Below are positions 1 to 7,451 of a stretch of 51,546 nucleotides of DNA, in pieces. Below the pieces are notes generated by a model. That model worked only from the letters and a program-made list of their open reading frames with translations. It was not told where the DNA came from and made no database searches. Numbering within the stretch: the stretch's first letter is position 1; each line of letters opens with the position of its first letter. The position numbers were made by a program, and so were the translations under genes. This stretch comes from Clostridia bacterium (GTDB lineage Bacteria > Bacillota > Clostridia > Christensenellales > Pumilibacteraceae): assembly GCA_900767465.1 (NCBI GenBank), contig CAAGAW010000016.1:1-51546 (forward strand), given 5' to 3'.

Positions 1-206
1 AGATCGCGTACGAGATCGAATTCCGTCGCGGCGAGACGATCGGAAAGTACGAAGTCGAGCGCGAGGCGGGCAACGAAGTAAAGGTAAAATACGCAACCGG
101 CGGCAAAACGGGCAGTTTCGTTATCCGCGACGTGTCGGGAGCCGACGGCAAAAAATTCGAGTACGAGTTTGAAAACGGCGAAAAGTTTTACTTCGACGCG
201 GAGTGA
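1..206 (+). CDS. 3' end of an unidentified protein (truncated by window edge)
   Basis: An open frame enters from the left edge (first full codon at base 3) and stops at TGA 204-206, giving 67 C-terminal residues. They are rich in Glu, Lys, Gly, Tyr and Phe in alternating hydrophobic/charged order (for example YEIEFRRGE and FEYEFENGEKFYF), which suggests a beta-rich, soluble or extracytoplasmic domain. No family was recognised. The gene converges on yabQ and shares a bidirectional terminator hairpin with it. The function cannot be told from this fragment. Confidence 0.7.
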   Translation, partial: IAYEIEFRRGETIGKYEVEREAGNEVKVKYATGGKTGSFVIRDVSGADGKKFEYEFENGEKFYFDAE

Positions 207-262
207 ATTCTGCGGCAAACGAGTCGCCCGAAAATAGAGCAAAAACGCGAAGTCGGTTTTAA

Positions 263-309
263 CGGACAAAACGAGCGGCGGTGATTCGCCGTTCGTTTTT
301 GCTTGTCCG
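263..309. terminator. Bidirectional intrinsic terminator between convergent genes
   Basis: Arms 269-280 and 287-298 pair over 12 bp (one G-U pair) around a 6-nt loop, and the stem extends with CGGACAA (263-269) against TTGTCCG (303-309). A T-run follows the inner stem on the plus strand; on the minus strand the outer stem is followed by TTAAAA. It sits exactly between the end of the left-edge gene and the end of yabQ. Confidence 0.75.
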
Positions 310-310
310 G

Positions 311-586
311 TTATTCTTTTTTTGCGCCGCTTATCGTGCGGATAAGTGCGGAAGCGATCGCAAATCCCGCGAAATAAAACAGAAAAACGTACGGGGTAAA
401 GATTCCGTCGCGGAAGATAAGCACGGCGGCGGGAAGCGGCGCAAGCCCGATCGCGCCCGCAATAAAGTCTGCTATAACGCCCGCCGTAACCCCCGCCTTT
501 TTACCGACAAAAGCGGACAGGGCGGTAAACAGCCGGCACGCGCCGCCGGACAGCGCGAGAAGCGGATAAAGAAAAGCGTCGCTCAT
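311..586 (-). CDS. yabQ: Spore cortex biosynthesis protein YabQ-like
   Basis: This 91-residue protein is mostly hydrophobic, with about three membrane segments (roughly residues 3-25, 30-55 and 64-85), and ends in a short basic tail (SGAKKE). YabQ proteins are small polytopic membrane proteins needed for spore cortex formation. The call rests on this topology and on gene order: it follows yabP directly and its ATG overlaps the yabP stop by 4 bp (ATGA), so the two are translationally coupled. It is somewhat shorter than typical YabQ. In Bacillus the next gene would be divIC, but here yabQ is followed by a terminator and a convergent gene. Sequence identity alone would not be enough for the name. 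Confidence 0.75.
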   Translation of the reverse strand: MSDAFLYPLLALSGGACRLFTALSAFVGKKAGVTAGVIADFIAGAIGLAPLPAAVLIFRDGIFTPYVFLFYFAGFAIASALIRTISGAKKE

Positions 587-852
587 TTGAAAATGCGCTT
601 GAAAAACGGTTCTTTTTTCTTGTCGTAAACTACCGAATCGACCGTCCCCGAGAAGGAAATCGTGCCGTCGGACGTGTTGAATTTCGCGATTTTAAGGTCT
701 TTGCCGCGAACGGTAATCGTTCCGAGCGAGGACAAAAGGCAAAGTTCGTCCGTGCCGTAACTTAAAACTTCTTCTATTCCCGTAGCCTGAGCGCGCGAGC
801 GCGAGTCGAGCGTTAAAGCGTGGTTTTTCGGGGAGCCGGATTGATTTTCCAT
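583..852 (-). CDS. yabP: Sporulation protein YabP
   Basis: This 89-residue protein matches the YabP/YqfC family. Near residues 11-32 it has the opening HALTLDSR..ATGIEEVLSY, then an L-x-T-x-x-G-like beta strand (LGTITVRGKDLKIAKF) and a closing strand (GTISFSGTVDSVVY). YabP is made in the mother cell and is required for spore morphogenesis or cortex assembly; its biochemical role is not established. The start at 852 is preferred over an in-frame upstream ATG at 894 because AGAGGTGA lies just ahead of it. A SigE-type promoter lies 19 bp upstream of the start, and yabQ follows with a 4-bp overlap. The basic tail (KKKEPFFKRIFK) may contact membrane or partner. Confidence 0.9.
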   Translation of the reverse strand: MENQSGSPKNHALTLDSRSRAQATGIEEVLSYGTDELCLLSSLGTITVRGKDLKIAKFNTSDGTISFSGTVDSVVYDKKKEPFFKRIFK

Positions 853-870
853 AGTCGTCACCTCTTTATA

Positions 871-899
871 ACGGTATGCCCGCGCCGCCCGCAATATTA
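871..899 (-). promoter_or_regulatory. SigE-type (mother-cell sporulation) promoter of yabPQ
   Basis: On the minus strand, TAATATT (893-899) fits the SigE -35 consensus KMATATT exactly. After 14 bases comes CATACCGT (871-878), matching six of eight positions of the -10 CATAYAHT. The spacing equals the consensus, and yabP is a known SigE regulon member in Bacillus subtilis, so sequence and context agree. Confidence 0.7.
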
Positions 900-918
900 C
901 GAAAGTGATTAAAAACGT

Positions 919-947
919 TTGCTTTATTTTTCAAAATAAGGTACAAT
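919..947 (+). promoter_or_regulatory. Sigma-A promoter of tex
   Basis: TTGCTT (919-924), 17 bases, TACAAT (942-947), with the tex start about 48 bases beyond. It overlaps the divergent yabP control region, which is just to its left. Confidence 0.65.
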
Positions 948-995
948 ATATTCACCGCGTCACGGCGCGGAAAATTTACCCCAAGGAAACCATAA

Positions 996-3356
996 ATGGA
1001 CATCAAAGCACAACTTTCGCAAGAGTTTTCGCTTCGCCCGCAGTACGCGTCGGCGATAGTCGATCTGATCGAAGAGGGAAACACCATTCCGTTCATCGCG
1101 CGCTACCGCAAGGAAATGCACGGCGGTTGCTCGGACGAACTTCTTCGCGATTTTTCCGATCGCCTTACATATCTTAAGAACCTCACCACCCGCAAGGAGG
1201 AGGTTAAAGCGGCCATCGAAGGTCAGGGCAAGTGGACGGACGAACTCGCCGTCGCTCTTGACAAAGCGCAAACGCTTACCGAGGTCGAGGACGTTTACCG
1301 CCCGTATAAACAAAAGAAAAAGACGCGTGCGTCCGTCGCGATCGAGCGCGGACTCGAACCGCTCGCCGACCTTATTTTCGCGCAGGACAAAGAGACTTTC
1401 GACCTTACGGCAGAGGCGGAAAAATACGTTTCGGACGACGTTCCCACGGCTCGCGACGCAATCGCCGGCGCGTCCGACATCATCGCCGAGCGTATATCGG
1501 ACGACAGCGAAATCCGCAAAACCCTCCGCGAACTCCTTTTCGCCGAAGGCAAGATCGAAAGCAAAATGAACGAAAAGCAGGAGGACGCCGAGAAAAAACT
1601 CGTGTACGACACCTACAAGGACTTTTCGGAAAAACTTTCCACGCTCCCGTCGCACCGTATTCTCGCGCTTAACCGCGGCGAAAAAGAAGAGTGCCTTAAA
1701 GTTTCGGTTATTATCGAGCCCGAACTCGCCATAAACAAAATCAAGGGAAAATTCCTCCGCGACAGCGCGTTCAACGCCGTTATGACGGCGGCGATCGAGG
1801 ATAGTTACGATCGTCTTATTTTCCCGTCCATCGAGCGTGAGGTAAGAAACGAGCTCACCGACCGCGCTTCTGAGCAGGCTATCAAGATGTTCGAGGTCAA
1901 CCTCAAACCGCTTCTTATGCAGCCGCCGCTCAAAGGCAAAGTCATTATGGGTCTTGATCCCGCATACCGTACCGGTTGCAAAATCGCGATCATCGACGCA
2001 AACGGCAACGTTCTCGACCATACCGTGGTTTATCCCACGCCGCCGCAGAACAAAACCGAAGAGGCGAAAGAGAAACTTCTCAAACTTATCGCAAAGTACA
2101 AAGTCGACGTTATTTCTATCGGCAACGGAACCGCTTCCAAAGAGTCCGAAATTTTCGTGGCCGACCTCATCAAGTCCTGCCCGACGCCCCTTCAGTATAT
2201 GGTCGTAAACGAGGCGGGCGCGTCCGTTTATTCGGCGTCCAAACTCGGCACGGAAGAGTTCCCCGACTACGACGTTACCGTCCGTAGCGCGGTTTCGATT
2301 GCGCGCAGACTTATGGATCCGCTTGCCGAACTTATAAAAATCGACGTCAAGTCCATCGGAGTCGGTCAGTATCAGCACGATATGCCGCAAAAACGCCTTA
2401 CCGAAGTACTCGAAGGCGTCGTCGAGGACTGCGTAAACAGCGTCGGCGTCGATCTTAATACCGCGTCGTACAGTCTACTTTCGTACGTGTCCGGTCTTAA
2501 CGGCACGATCGCCAAAAACGTGGTTAAGTATCGCGAGGACAAACCGTTCGGAAGCCGCGAGGAACTTCTTAAAGTAAGCAAACTCGGACCCAAAGCGTAC
2601 GAGCAGTGCGCCGGATTCCTCCGTATTCAGGACGGCGCGAACGTTCTCGACAATACCGGCGTTCACCCCGAAAGTTACGCCGCCGCCGAAAAACTCCTCG
2701 CGCGTTACGGCTTTACGGACGAGGACGTAAAAGCGGGCAGAATCGGCGAACTCGACGCCAAAATCAAAGCGGACGGATACGCCGCGGTCGCCGGCGAACT
2801 CGGAATCGGCGAACCCACGCTCCGCGATATCGTAACCGAAATTTCCAAGCCGGGCAGGGATATCCGCGACACGCTTCCCGCCCCCGTGCTCCGCGCCGAT
2901 CTTATGGACCTTAAAGACCTCAAAGAGGGTATGGAACTTACCGGAACCGTTCGTAACGTAATCGACTTCGGCGCGTTTGTGGATATCGGCGTTCATCACG
3001 ACGGACTCGTGCATATTTCCGAAATTTCCGACCGCTTCATCAAGCATCCCGGCGAGGCTCTGAGCGTCGGCGAAACGGTAAAAGTCAAGGTTATCGGCGT
3101 CGATCTCGACAAAAAGCGCATCAACCTTTCGATCAAGCAGGCAAGCGGATTCAAGTCCCAACTCCCCGAAAAGAGCGAGAGAAAAGACGACCGCAAAAAT
3201 GCAGGCGGTAAGAAGTTCGACAAAAACGCCCGCGGCAACGACCGTAACGGCGGACGTAACAACGACCGCAAAGGCGGCAAAGACTTCGCCCCGCGTAAAG
3301 AACGCAGCCTCGACGATATGCTCGCCGCCCTTCAGAACAAATTCAACAAACATTGA
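996..3356 (+). CDS. tex: Tex family RNA-binding transcription accessory protein
   Basis: This 786-residue protein shows the full Tex architecture: an N-terminal helical Tex_N region (residues about 1-190, opening IKAQLSQEFSLRPQYASAIV), a YqgF/RuvX-like RNase H-fold domain from about 315 (VIMGLDPAYRTGCKIAI), paired helix-hairpin-helix motifs near 490-560 (LNTASYSLLSYVSGL.. and ELLKVSKLGPKAYEQ), and an S1 RNA-binding domain at about 641-715 (GTVRNVIDFGAFVDIG). A Lys/Asn/Arg/Gly-rich disordered tail of about 70 residues follows and ends in DDMLAALQNKFN. Tex binds nucleic acid and influences transcription. The ATG at 996 has an AAGGAAA RBS. It is monocistronic and divergent from yabPQ. In Bacillus an S1-domain gene (yabR) lies close to yabPQ; here Tex is the S1 protein next door, probably by coincidence. 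Confidence 0.95.
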   Translation: MDIKAQLSQEFSLRPQYASAIVDLIEEGNTIPFIARYRKEMHGGCSDELLRDFSDRLTYLKNLTTRKEEVKAAIEGQGKWTDELAVALDKAQTLTEVEDVYRPYKQKKKTRASVAIERGLEPLADLIFAQDKETFDLTAEAEKYVSDDVPTARDAIAGASDIIAERISDDSEIRKTLRELLFAEGKIESKMNEKQEDAEKKLVYDTYKDFSEKLSTLPSHRILALNRGEKEECLKVSVIIEPELAINKIKGKFLRDSAFNAVMTAAIEDSYDRLIFPSIEREVRNELTDRASEQAIKMFEVNLKPLLMQPPLKGKVIMGLDPAYRTGCKIAIIDANGNVLDHTVVYPTPPQNKTEEAKEKLLKLIAKYKVDVISIGNGTASKESEIFVADLIKSCPTPLQYMVVNEAGASVYSASKLGTEEFPDYDVTVRSAVSIARRLMDPLAELIKIDVKSIGVGQYQHDMPQKRLTEVLEGVVEDCVNSVGVDLNTASYSLLSYVSGLNGTIAKNVVKYREDKPFGSREELLKVSKLGPKAYEQCAGFLRIQDGANVLDNTGVHPESYAAAEKLLARYGFTDEDVKAGRIGELDAKIKADGYAAVAGELGIGEPTLRDIVTEISKPGRDIRDTLPAPVLRADLMDLKDLKEGMELTGTVRNVIDFGAFVDIGVHHDGLVHISEISDRFIKHPGEALSVGETVKVKVIGVDLDKKRINLSIKQASGFKSQLPEKSERKDDRKNAGGKKFDKNARGNDRNGGRNNDRKGGKDFAPRKERSLDDMLAALQNKFNKH

Positions 3357-3398
3357 TTTTTAATAAAAAGACGGAGATTGAGTGCGACGAATAAAAAG

Positions 3399-3540
3399 TT
3401 TTCCCCCTTGGGAGAATGCGACACGAGTGCGAGCGTTAGCGAGCCGAGCGTCGGATGAGGGGTCGTATAACGATTGAGGTTACGATATTAAACGAACTCT
3501 CGCCGCCGGCGGAGTCTCCCTTAATGGGAATCCCGACGGG
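3399..3540. repeat. Intergenic dispersed-repeat-like element downstream of tex
   Basis: The 290 bases between tex and the next terminator hold no credible gene. They carry several short inverted repeats: a CCCCCTTGGGAG core, GCGAGCGTTAGCGAGC, CCGAGCGTCGG, CTCGCCGCCGGCGGAG and CTCCCTTAATGGGA. This layout (a CCC..GGG opening, a GAGTGCGAGCGTTAGCGAG middle and a GGGAnnCCCGACGGG close) is like the interspersed palindromic elements common between genes in gut Clostridia. The region may also terminate tex transcription; no clean T-run hairpin was seen. Family membership is inferred from appearance only. Confidence 0.5.
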
Positions 3541-3591
3541 TTGCGTATACCGATGATATTCGGCGTCGTTAGTCAAAAAATCTCTCTAAGC

Positions 3592-3637
3592 AAAAAAAAA
3601 GACGGGAGTCCGTACGACTTCCGTCTTTTTTTCCGTA
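3592..3637 (-). terminator. Strong intrinsic terminator of the 27-codon gene
   Basis: GACGGGAGTC (3601-3610) pairs with GACTTCCGTC (3616-3625) around a CGTAC loop. The stem is extended by flanking A and T tracts (3592-3600 and 3626-3632). On the minus strand it lies 15 bases past the small gene's stop and ends in nine T. It could also work on the plus strand. Confidence 0.85.
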
Positions 3638-3647
3638 GGGGAACGTC

Positions 3648-3731
3648 TTATTTGCAGTTCTTCACGGCTTTGGTTGCTTTAGTCGAGTTCTTCTTGGAAG
3701 TCGACTTGCAGTTCTTGGTAGTAGTTGCCAT
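3648..3731 (-). CDS. 27-residue Lys/Thr/Ser/Cys peptide of unknown function
   Basis: A minus-strand ATG at 3731 opens a 27-codon frame ending TAA at 3648. The product is about one third Lys, with Thr, Ser, Asn and no aromatic residue; the motif KNCK occurs near both ends (residues 6-9 and 24-27), so Cys8 and Cys26 frame a basic linker. An AAGGGGGG RBS precedes the ATG by a normal distance, and a very strong intrinsic terminator follows, so expression is likely despite the size. The 5' region has a perfect 9-bp inverted repeat and a possible forespore sigma promoter. The composition resembles histone H1-like tails or small basic spore proteins, but no family was recognised. A DNA-binding, spore-core or cross-linking role is only speculation. 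The codon pattern is consistent with neighbours. Confidence 0.7.
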   Translation of the reverse strand: MATTTKNCKSTSKKNSTKATKAVKNCK

Positions 3732-3749
3732 TTTCCGCACCCCCCTTAT

Positions 3750-3776
3750 AGACTTTGCAAGCCGATCGCAAAGTCT
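3750..3776 (-). promoter_or_regulatory. Perfect inverted repeat in the leader of the 27-codon gene
   Basis: AGACTTTGC (3750-3758) and GCAAAGTCT (3768-3776) are perfect complements around a 9-base loop. On the minus strand the hairpin ends just before the AAGGGGGG RBS, so it could be an operator or a leader hairpin affecting translation or mRNA stability. Confidence 0.55.
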
Positions 3777-3806
3777 CCGTGGAGGCGCGCTTTCGCCTTG
3801 CAAGAA

Positions 3807-3835
3807 TAGTATCGTCCGTTCCGGAAAAAGTATGC
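3807..3835 (-). promoter_or_regulatory. Possible SigG/SigF-type promoter for the 27-codon gene
   Basis: On the minus strand, GCATA (3831-3835), 17 bases, GATACTA (3807-3813). The forespore SigG consensus is GHATR, about 18 bases, CATWHTA, so this is a one-mismatch, one-base-short match. No good sigma-A promoter was seen in the same interval. This is a weak call on its own. Confidence 0.35.
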
Positions 3836-3941
3836 GCGCGCCGCGTTTCCTGTTTTTTCCGTAAAATATTACCGCATTGTCGGACGGAGAAATCGCGAAA
3901 GATTAAATTTTTCGCGAGTCGTCGCGGCAATCTCAAAACCG

Positions 3942-3970
3942 TTGACAAACTCGGAAAATAGTTATATAAT
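3942..3970 (+). promoter_or_regulatory. Consensus sigma-A promoter of the cation antiporter
   Basis: TTGACA (3942-3947), exactly 17 bases, TATAAT (3965-3970). The predicted start near 3977 gives a leader of about 83 bases containing a short GC-rich inverted repeat (GTGCGGGC, T-run, CCGCGCGGGC). No known riboswitch was recognised in this leader. Confidence 0.85.
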
Positions 3971-4059
3971 GTGTAGCCGTGCGGGCTTTTTTTTCCGCGC
4001 GGGCAAAACGGCACAAACGGACAGAGAAACGCCCGGTTCGGATCGGGTCGGAGGAAAGT

Positions 4060-5406
4060 ATGGCTATAGATATACCCAAGGTATTGATTGATCTCGCGAT
4101 CATACTGTTTTCAACGAAAATATTAGGACTGGTCATGCGGCGGCTCGGGCTTCCGCAAGTCGTCGGCATGGTGATCGCCGGACTTTTAATCGGTCCCGCG
4201 ATCTGGGGCTGCTTCGGCTGGTGGTCGCCCATTCGTCCCGAAGGCGCGGAAAAGAACTTCCTTAACGCGTTTGCCGAAATAGGCGTAGTGCTTATTCTTT
4301 TCTCGGCGGGACTCGAAACGGACGTTCAGGAGCTCAAACGTTCCGGACTCGTCGCCACGCTCGTGGCGTTCGGCGGCGTAATCGTGCCGCTTGCGGGCGG
4401 AACGCTTCTCGCGATTCCGTTTTTAGGCGGATTCTCCGCGCTTGCCGCCGATCACAAACTTATACTCGACGCGGTTTTTATCGGCGTTATCCTTTGCGCG
4501 ACGAGCGTCGGAATCACCGTGGAAACGCTAAAAGAAATGGGCAAACTCCGCGGCAAAGTGGGTACGACCATCTTGTCCGCGGCGATCATCGACGACGTAA
4601 TCGGTATCGTCGTTCTGTCGGTCGCGATCGGATTCAAGGATCCTAACGCAAACCCGCTTAGAACTATCCTTATGACGGTGCTGTTCTTCGTTGCCGCCGC
4701 AGCGGTGGGAGTAGGGGTGCATTACCTCCTTAAATGGTACTCGAAACGTCACCCGCATAACCGCCGCATTCCGATTTTCGGCGTGGTGGTGTGCTTCGTT
4801 TACGCGTATTGCGCCGAAAAAATCTTCGGAATCGCCGACATAACCGGCGCATACGTTGCAGGAATCGTGCTTTCCACCGTCAAGGAATCGCAGTATATCG
4901 ACCGCCGCGTGGACATAAATTCGTATATGTTTTTCGCGCCCGTGTTCTTTGCGAATATCGGTATCAACACGAGTTTCGCGGGATTTACGCCCGAACTGCT
5001 GCTGTTCGGACTTATGTTTGTTCTCGTAGGTATCCTCGGTAAAATAATCGGTTGCGGACTCGTAGCAAAAGCGTGCCGGTTCTCGACGCGCGAATCGATT
5101 CAGACCGGCGTCGGCATGATTGCCCGCGGCGAAGTTGCGCTCGTCGTGTGCAAAAAGGGAATAGAGGGCGGACTGTTCGTCGGAACGCCCATTTCAAGTC
5201 CCGTCGTTCCCGTAATCATGCTCGTGGTAATTTCGTCGCTGCTTGCTCCCATACTTCTCAAATTCGCGTTCAAGGGCGAGGGCGGCGGTTCGCTTATGCC
5301 TCCGTCGGGCGGTAACGCCGCGGTCGCCGACGACGCAGAGGAGACAACGTCCGTAAACCCCGACGACGAACAGACGGTAGGTTCGCTCGAACCCGCCGAG
5401 GAATAG
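4060..5406 (+). CDS. CPA2-family monovalent cation:proton antiporter (Kef/NapA type)
   Basis: This 448-residue polytopic protein has about 12 hydrophobic segments. Its opening (FSTKILGLVMRRLGLPQVVGMVIAGLLIGP) is the hallmark of CPA2 Na+/H+ and K+/H+ exchangers. Other family signatures are ILFSAGLETD around residue 90, the AAIIDDVIGIVVLS stretch with paired Asp expected in the ion-binding site (about residues 175-190), and GMIARGEVALVV (about 355-365). It would exchange Na+ or K+ for protons at the cytoplasmic membrane. No RCK/TrkA-N regulatory domain follows; instead there is a disordered acidic tail of about 45 residues. The start at 4060 has GGAGGAAAG 5 bases upstream; an upstream in-frame ATG (3979) lies at the predicted transcription start and is less likely. 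It is a single-gene unit. Ion specificity cannot be read from the sequence. Confidence 0.9.
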   Translation: MAIDIPKVLIDLAIILFSTKILGLVMRRLGLPQVVGMVIAGLLIGPAIWGCFGWWSPIRPEGAEKNFLNAFAEIGVVLILFSAGLETDVQELKRSGLVATLVAFGGVIVPLAGGTLLAIPFLGGFSALAADHKLILDAVFIGVILCATSVGITVETLKEMGKLRGKVGTTILSAAIIDDVIGIVVLSVAIGFKDPNANPLRTILMTVLFFVAAAAVGVGVHYLLKWYSKRHPHNRRIPIFGVVVCFVYAYCAEKIFGIADITGAYVAGIVLSTVKESQYIDRRVDINSYMFFAPVFFANIGINTSFAGFTPELLLFGLMFVLVGILGKIIGCGLVAKACRFSTRESIQTGVGMIARGEVALVVCKKGIEGGLFVGTPISSPVVPVIMLVVISSLLAPILLKFAFKGEGGGSLMPPSGGNAAVADDAEETTSVNPDDEQTVGSLEPAEE

Positions 5407-5541
5407 AAAAATCAAACGCCGTAAATTACGTGCCCGAAACCGACAGCCTCGCGCCGCCGGTTTTTCTTTTTATTGTCGGCGTTCGGGTAAAGCCCTCGCT
5501 TCCGGTCGAAATTACGTCGTAACCTATTCGCGGCGAAGCCG

Positions 5542-5572
5542 TCGGTAGGGCGGGACGCCCTCGTCCCGCCGT
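5542..5572. repeat. GC-rich hairpin repeat (copy 1 of 3)
   Basis: GGCGGGACG, CCCT, CGTCCCGCC forms a perfect 9-bp hairpin preceded by TCGGTA. The same unit recurs at about 14224-14253 and, degenerate, at 29790-29818. The rest of 5407-5690 holds no gene: a CCGGTTTTTCTTTTT stretch near 5456 may terminate the antiporter transcript, and CTCGCCTGCGGGGACTCCCGCC (split by a few bases) near 5594 is another short inverted repeat. Confidence 0.7.
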
Positions 5573-5685
5573 ATCGGTACGGACACCGTGCCTCGCCTGC
5601 GGGGACTCCCGCCTTGCGTACACTTTCGGAAAATCCTATTTTTCTTTCGCGACGTGCAACCAAACCCTTTATTTTTACGCGCGAC

Positions 5686-5696
5686 GGTGCTATAAT
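5686..5696 (+). promoter_or_regulatory. Extended -10 promoter of the GH30 gene
   Basis: TGCTATAAT (TG at 5688-5689, TATAAT 5691-5696) is an extended -10 element. The -35 position (5668-5673, TTTATT) is poor, as is typical of extended -10 promoters. The gene starts 28 bases downstream. Confidence 0.55.
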
Positions 5697-5724
5697 AATA
5701 AAAAAAGCCCTATACGGAGGCAAA

Positions 5725-7056
5725 ATGAAACCGACAATATACACAACCGACAACAACGGCTTTATGCGCGAGCGCGAAGCGTTCCCGTCGTCCGAACGCC
5801 TTGCCGGCGTTCTCACGCTCGATATTACGGACGAGAGCGTAAATACCGGCTTCGACGGATTCGGCGTCGCGCTTACCGGCAGTTCGTGCTACGTGCTTAA
5901 CAAAATGCCGGAAACGGCCCGTGCCGAACTTCTCGAAAAAATCTACGGCAAAGACGGTCTCGGACTTTCGGTGGCACGGCTTACGATCGGATCGAGCGAT
6001 TATTCGCCCGAAGTGTATTGCTACGAGGACGAGCAGGGCAAGTTCACGATCGAGAAAGATCGCGCTTACGTTTTACCGATCGTAAAAGAGGTCGCCGACA
6101 AGTACCGCGACGTCAGGTTTTTCGCCTCGCCGTGGTCGCCGCCCGCACGTATGAAGACCGGCGAGTCGATGTTCGGCGGATTTATGCGCGATCGGTTCGT
6201 ACCCGAATACGCCGACTATATTTTAAATTACGTGGACGCGTACGCGCGCGAGGGCGTTAAGATTTCGGCAATCACCGTTCAGAACGAAACCGAAACCGAT
6301 CAGGGCGGGAAGAGCGCGGCTTGCATCTGGAACCCCGAAACGGAAGCCGCGTTTGCCGTCGCTTTCGACGAAAAACAAAAAAATCGCGCCGATAAAGTCA
6401 AAATCGTGCTGCTCGACCACAATTTCTCGATTTATAAGCGCGTTATATGGCAGTACGAGAATTTCCCCGAACTCCGAAAAATCGCTCCTGCAGTCGCCTT
6501 CCATTACTACGACGGCGGAGCAGATCTTGCCGAAAAGGTTACCGAACGTTTTCCCGAGGTCGAATGGCATTTTACCGAGGGCGGGCCGCGACTTTACGAC
6601 AATTACGCTACCGACCGGTGCAAGTGGGGCGCGATTATGGCGGAATCGCTTAACCGCGGCGCAAAGAGTTTTACCGGCTGGAATCTCGCGCTGGACGAAA
6701 CGGGCGGACCTAACGTCGGACCGTTTTTCTGCGGCGGACTCGTTACCGTAAATTCGACGAACGGCGAACTTTCTTACAGCGGGCAGTACCGCGCGTTCGA
6801 TCATTTTTCGCGGTTTATAAAACGCGGCGCGAAAGTCCTTAAATGTTCGGTCGAGGGCGAAAATCACGGAATGTTCGCGTTCCCGTCCGTCCGCACGGCA
6901 CCCGCCGTGTGCGTCGCCGAAAATTTCGACGGCAGTCGCGTTATCGAAATAGTAAACCCCGATTCGGAAAAACGGCAGATTCAGTTTTTCCGCAACGGCA
7001 GTTGGTGGTACGTCGAGTGCCTCCCGAATTCGATCAATACCGTAGTGTTCGGCTAA
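5725..7056 (+). CDS. Glycoside hydrolase family 30-like beta-glycosidase
   Basis: This 443-residue protein has no signal peptide, so it probably acts in the cytoplasm on imported oligosaccharides. GH30 (glucosylceramidase-like) landmarks are in order: FDGFGVALTGSS at 43-54, RLTIGSSDYS around 85-94, ASPWSPPARMKT at 134-145, the acid/base Glu188 in ITVQNETE, a histidine-rich strand FHYYDGG near 259, and the nucleophile Glu285 in WHFTEGG. A short beta-sandwich at the C terminus (about 385-443) is also typical. GH30 members cleave beta-glucosides, beta-xylans or beta-1,6-glucans by a retaining mechanism; the exact substrate is not visible. The usual QNEP is QNET here. The ATG at 5725 has a TACGGAGG RBS. 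It is a single gene ended by the terminator at 7072-7130. Confidence 0.9.
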   Translation: MKPTIYTTDNNGFMREREAFPSSERLAGVLTLDITDESVNTGFDGFGVALTGSSCYVLNKMPETARAELLEKIYGKDGLGLSVARLTIGSSDYSPEVYCYEDEQGKFTIEKDRAYVLPIVKEVADKYRDVRFFASPWSPPARMKTGESMFGGFMRDRFVPEYADYILNYVDAYAREGVKISAITVQNETETDQGGKSAACIWNPETEAAFAVAFDEKQKNRADKVKIVLLDHNFSIYKRVIWQYENFPELRKIAPAVAFHYYDGGADLAEKVTERFPEVEWHFTEGGPRLYDNYATDRCKWGAIMAESLNRGAKSFTGWNLALDETGGPNVGPFFCGGLVTVNSTNGELSYSGQYRAFDHFSRFIKRGAKVLKCSVEGENHGMFAFPSVRTAPAVCVAENFDGSRVIEIVNPDSEKRQIQFFRNGSWWYVECLPNSINTVVFG

Positions 7057-7071
7057 AAAGCAGAACCGCGT

Positions 7072-7130
7072 AAAACGAAAACCCACCCGAAACGATTTAT
7101 CCGATCCTCGGGTGGGATATTTTTTAAATA
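7072..7130. terminator. Terminator, left copy of a ~58-bp direct repeat
   Basis: CCCACCCGA and TCGGGTGGG flank a loop, followed by TATTTTTTAAATA and preceded by AAAACGAAAA, so the hairpin can terminate both strands. It ends the GH30 transcript and, on the minus strand, the XRE gene, whose stop codon (7124-7126) is inside the repeat. The right copy at 8191-8248 differs at only a few positions. The pair frames the AT-rich island between them. Confidence 0.85.
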
Positions 7131-7351
7131 CTAAGCAATTCGTCGTAAGTTGTGTTCAGTATCTGTTTGATTAGAATAATTTCGTCGGGGTATAAGTGTC
7201 TTTGACCGACTTCTATTTTAGCAATTGCGCTTCGTGTTATGTCGCATCCGCATAGTTGCAGTTTTGCGGCCAGCAAATCTTGCGTGAAATTCGCTTTCTC
7301 GCGAATAGTTTTCAAGTTGTTGCCGATAATTTTCTCTATTTTCTTATTCAT
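7124..7351 (-). CDS. XRE family helix-turn-helix regulator
   Basis: The 75-residue product is a single HTH_3 domain. Its N terminus NNLKTIREKANFTQDLLAAKL is the classic Cro/C1-type start, followed by the recognition-helix region ITRSAIAKIEVGQRHLYPDE and the final helix IILIKQILNTTYDELL. Proteins of this size are typical repressors of small mobile or defence modules. The start at 7351 has GGAGACAGGT upstream; a longer in-frame extension to 7681 reads across the divergent promoter and is rejected. It is divergent from the two-gene operon at 7482-8188, and a perfect 20-bp palindrome lies at that operon's predicted transcription start, so it probably represses it. The base composition is AT-richer than surrounding genes, indicating acquisition. 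Confidence 0.88.
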   Translation of the reverse strand: MNKKIEKIIGNNLKTIREKANFTQDLLAAKLQLCGCDITRSAIAKIEVGQRHLYPDEIILIKQILNTTYDELLSI

Positions 7352-7418
7352 ACCTGTCTCCGAAAACGCCGTTTGTTTTACTCTTGCTATGATATTTAAG
7401 TTTGCTTTGTGAAAACAC

Positions 7419-7447
7419 TTGACAATATTATGGCATTTAATTATAAT
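7419..7447 (+). promoter_or_regulatory. Consensus sigma-A promoter of the island operon
   Basis: TTGACA (7419-7424), 17 bases, TATAAT (7442-7447). The predicted start is about 7454, inside the palindrome at 7452-7471. A repressor bound there would block initiation. Confidence 0.85.
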
Positions 7448-7451
7448 AAAA

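Noticed and set aside
281..628. Plus-strand open frame over yabQ
   Set aside because: It is antisense to yabQ, starts inside the terminator hairpin and encodes a very basic chain with no domain.
960..2390. Long minus-strand open frame antisense to tex (476 codons)
   Set aside because: The frame lacks an RBS and has no recognisable domain, while the plus strand encodes the full Tex protein. GC-rich codon bias in tex creates such shadow frames.
3541..3864. Plus-strand open frame across the 27-codon gene
   Set aside because: It reads through the strong terminator hairpin and the reverse of the small gene and its RBS, and has no RBS of its own.
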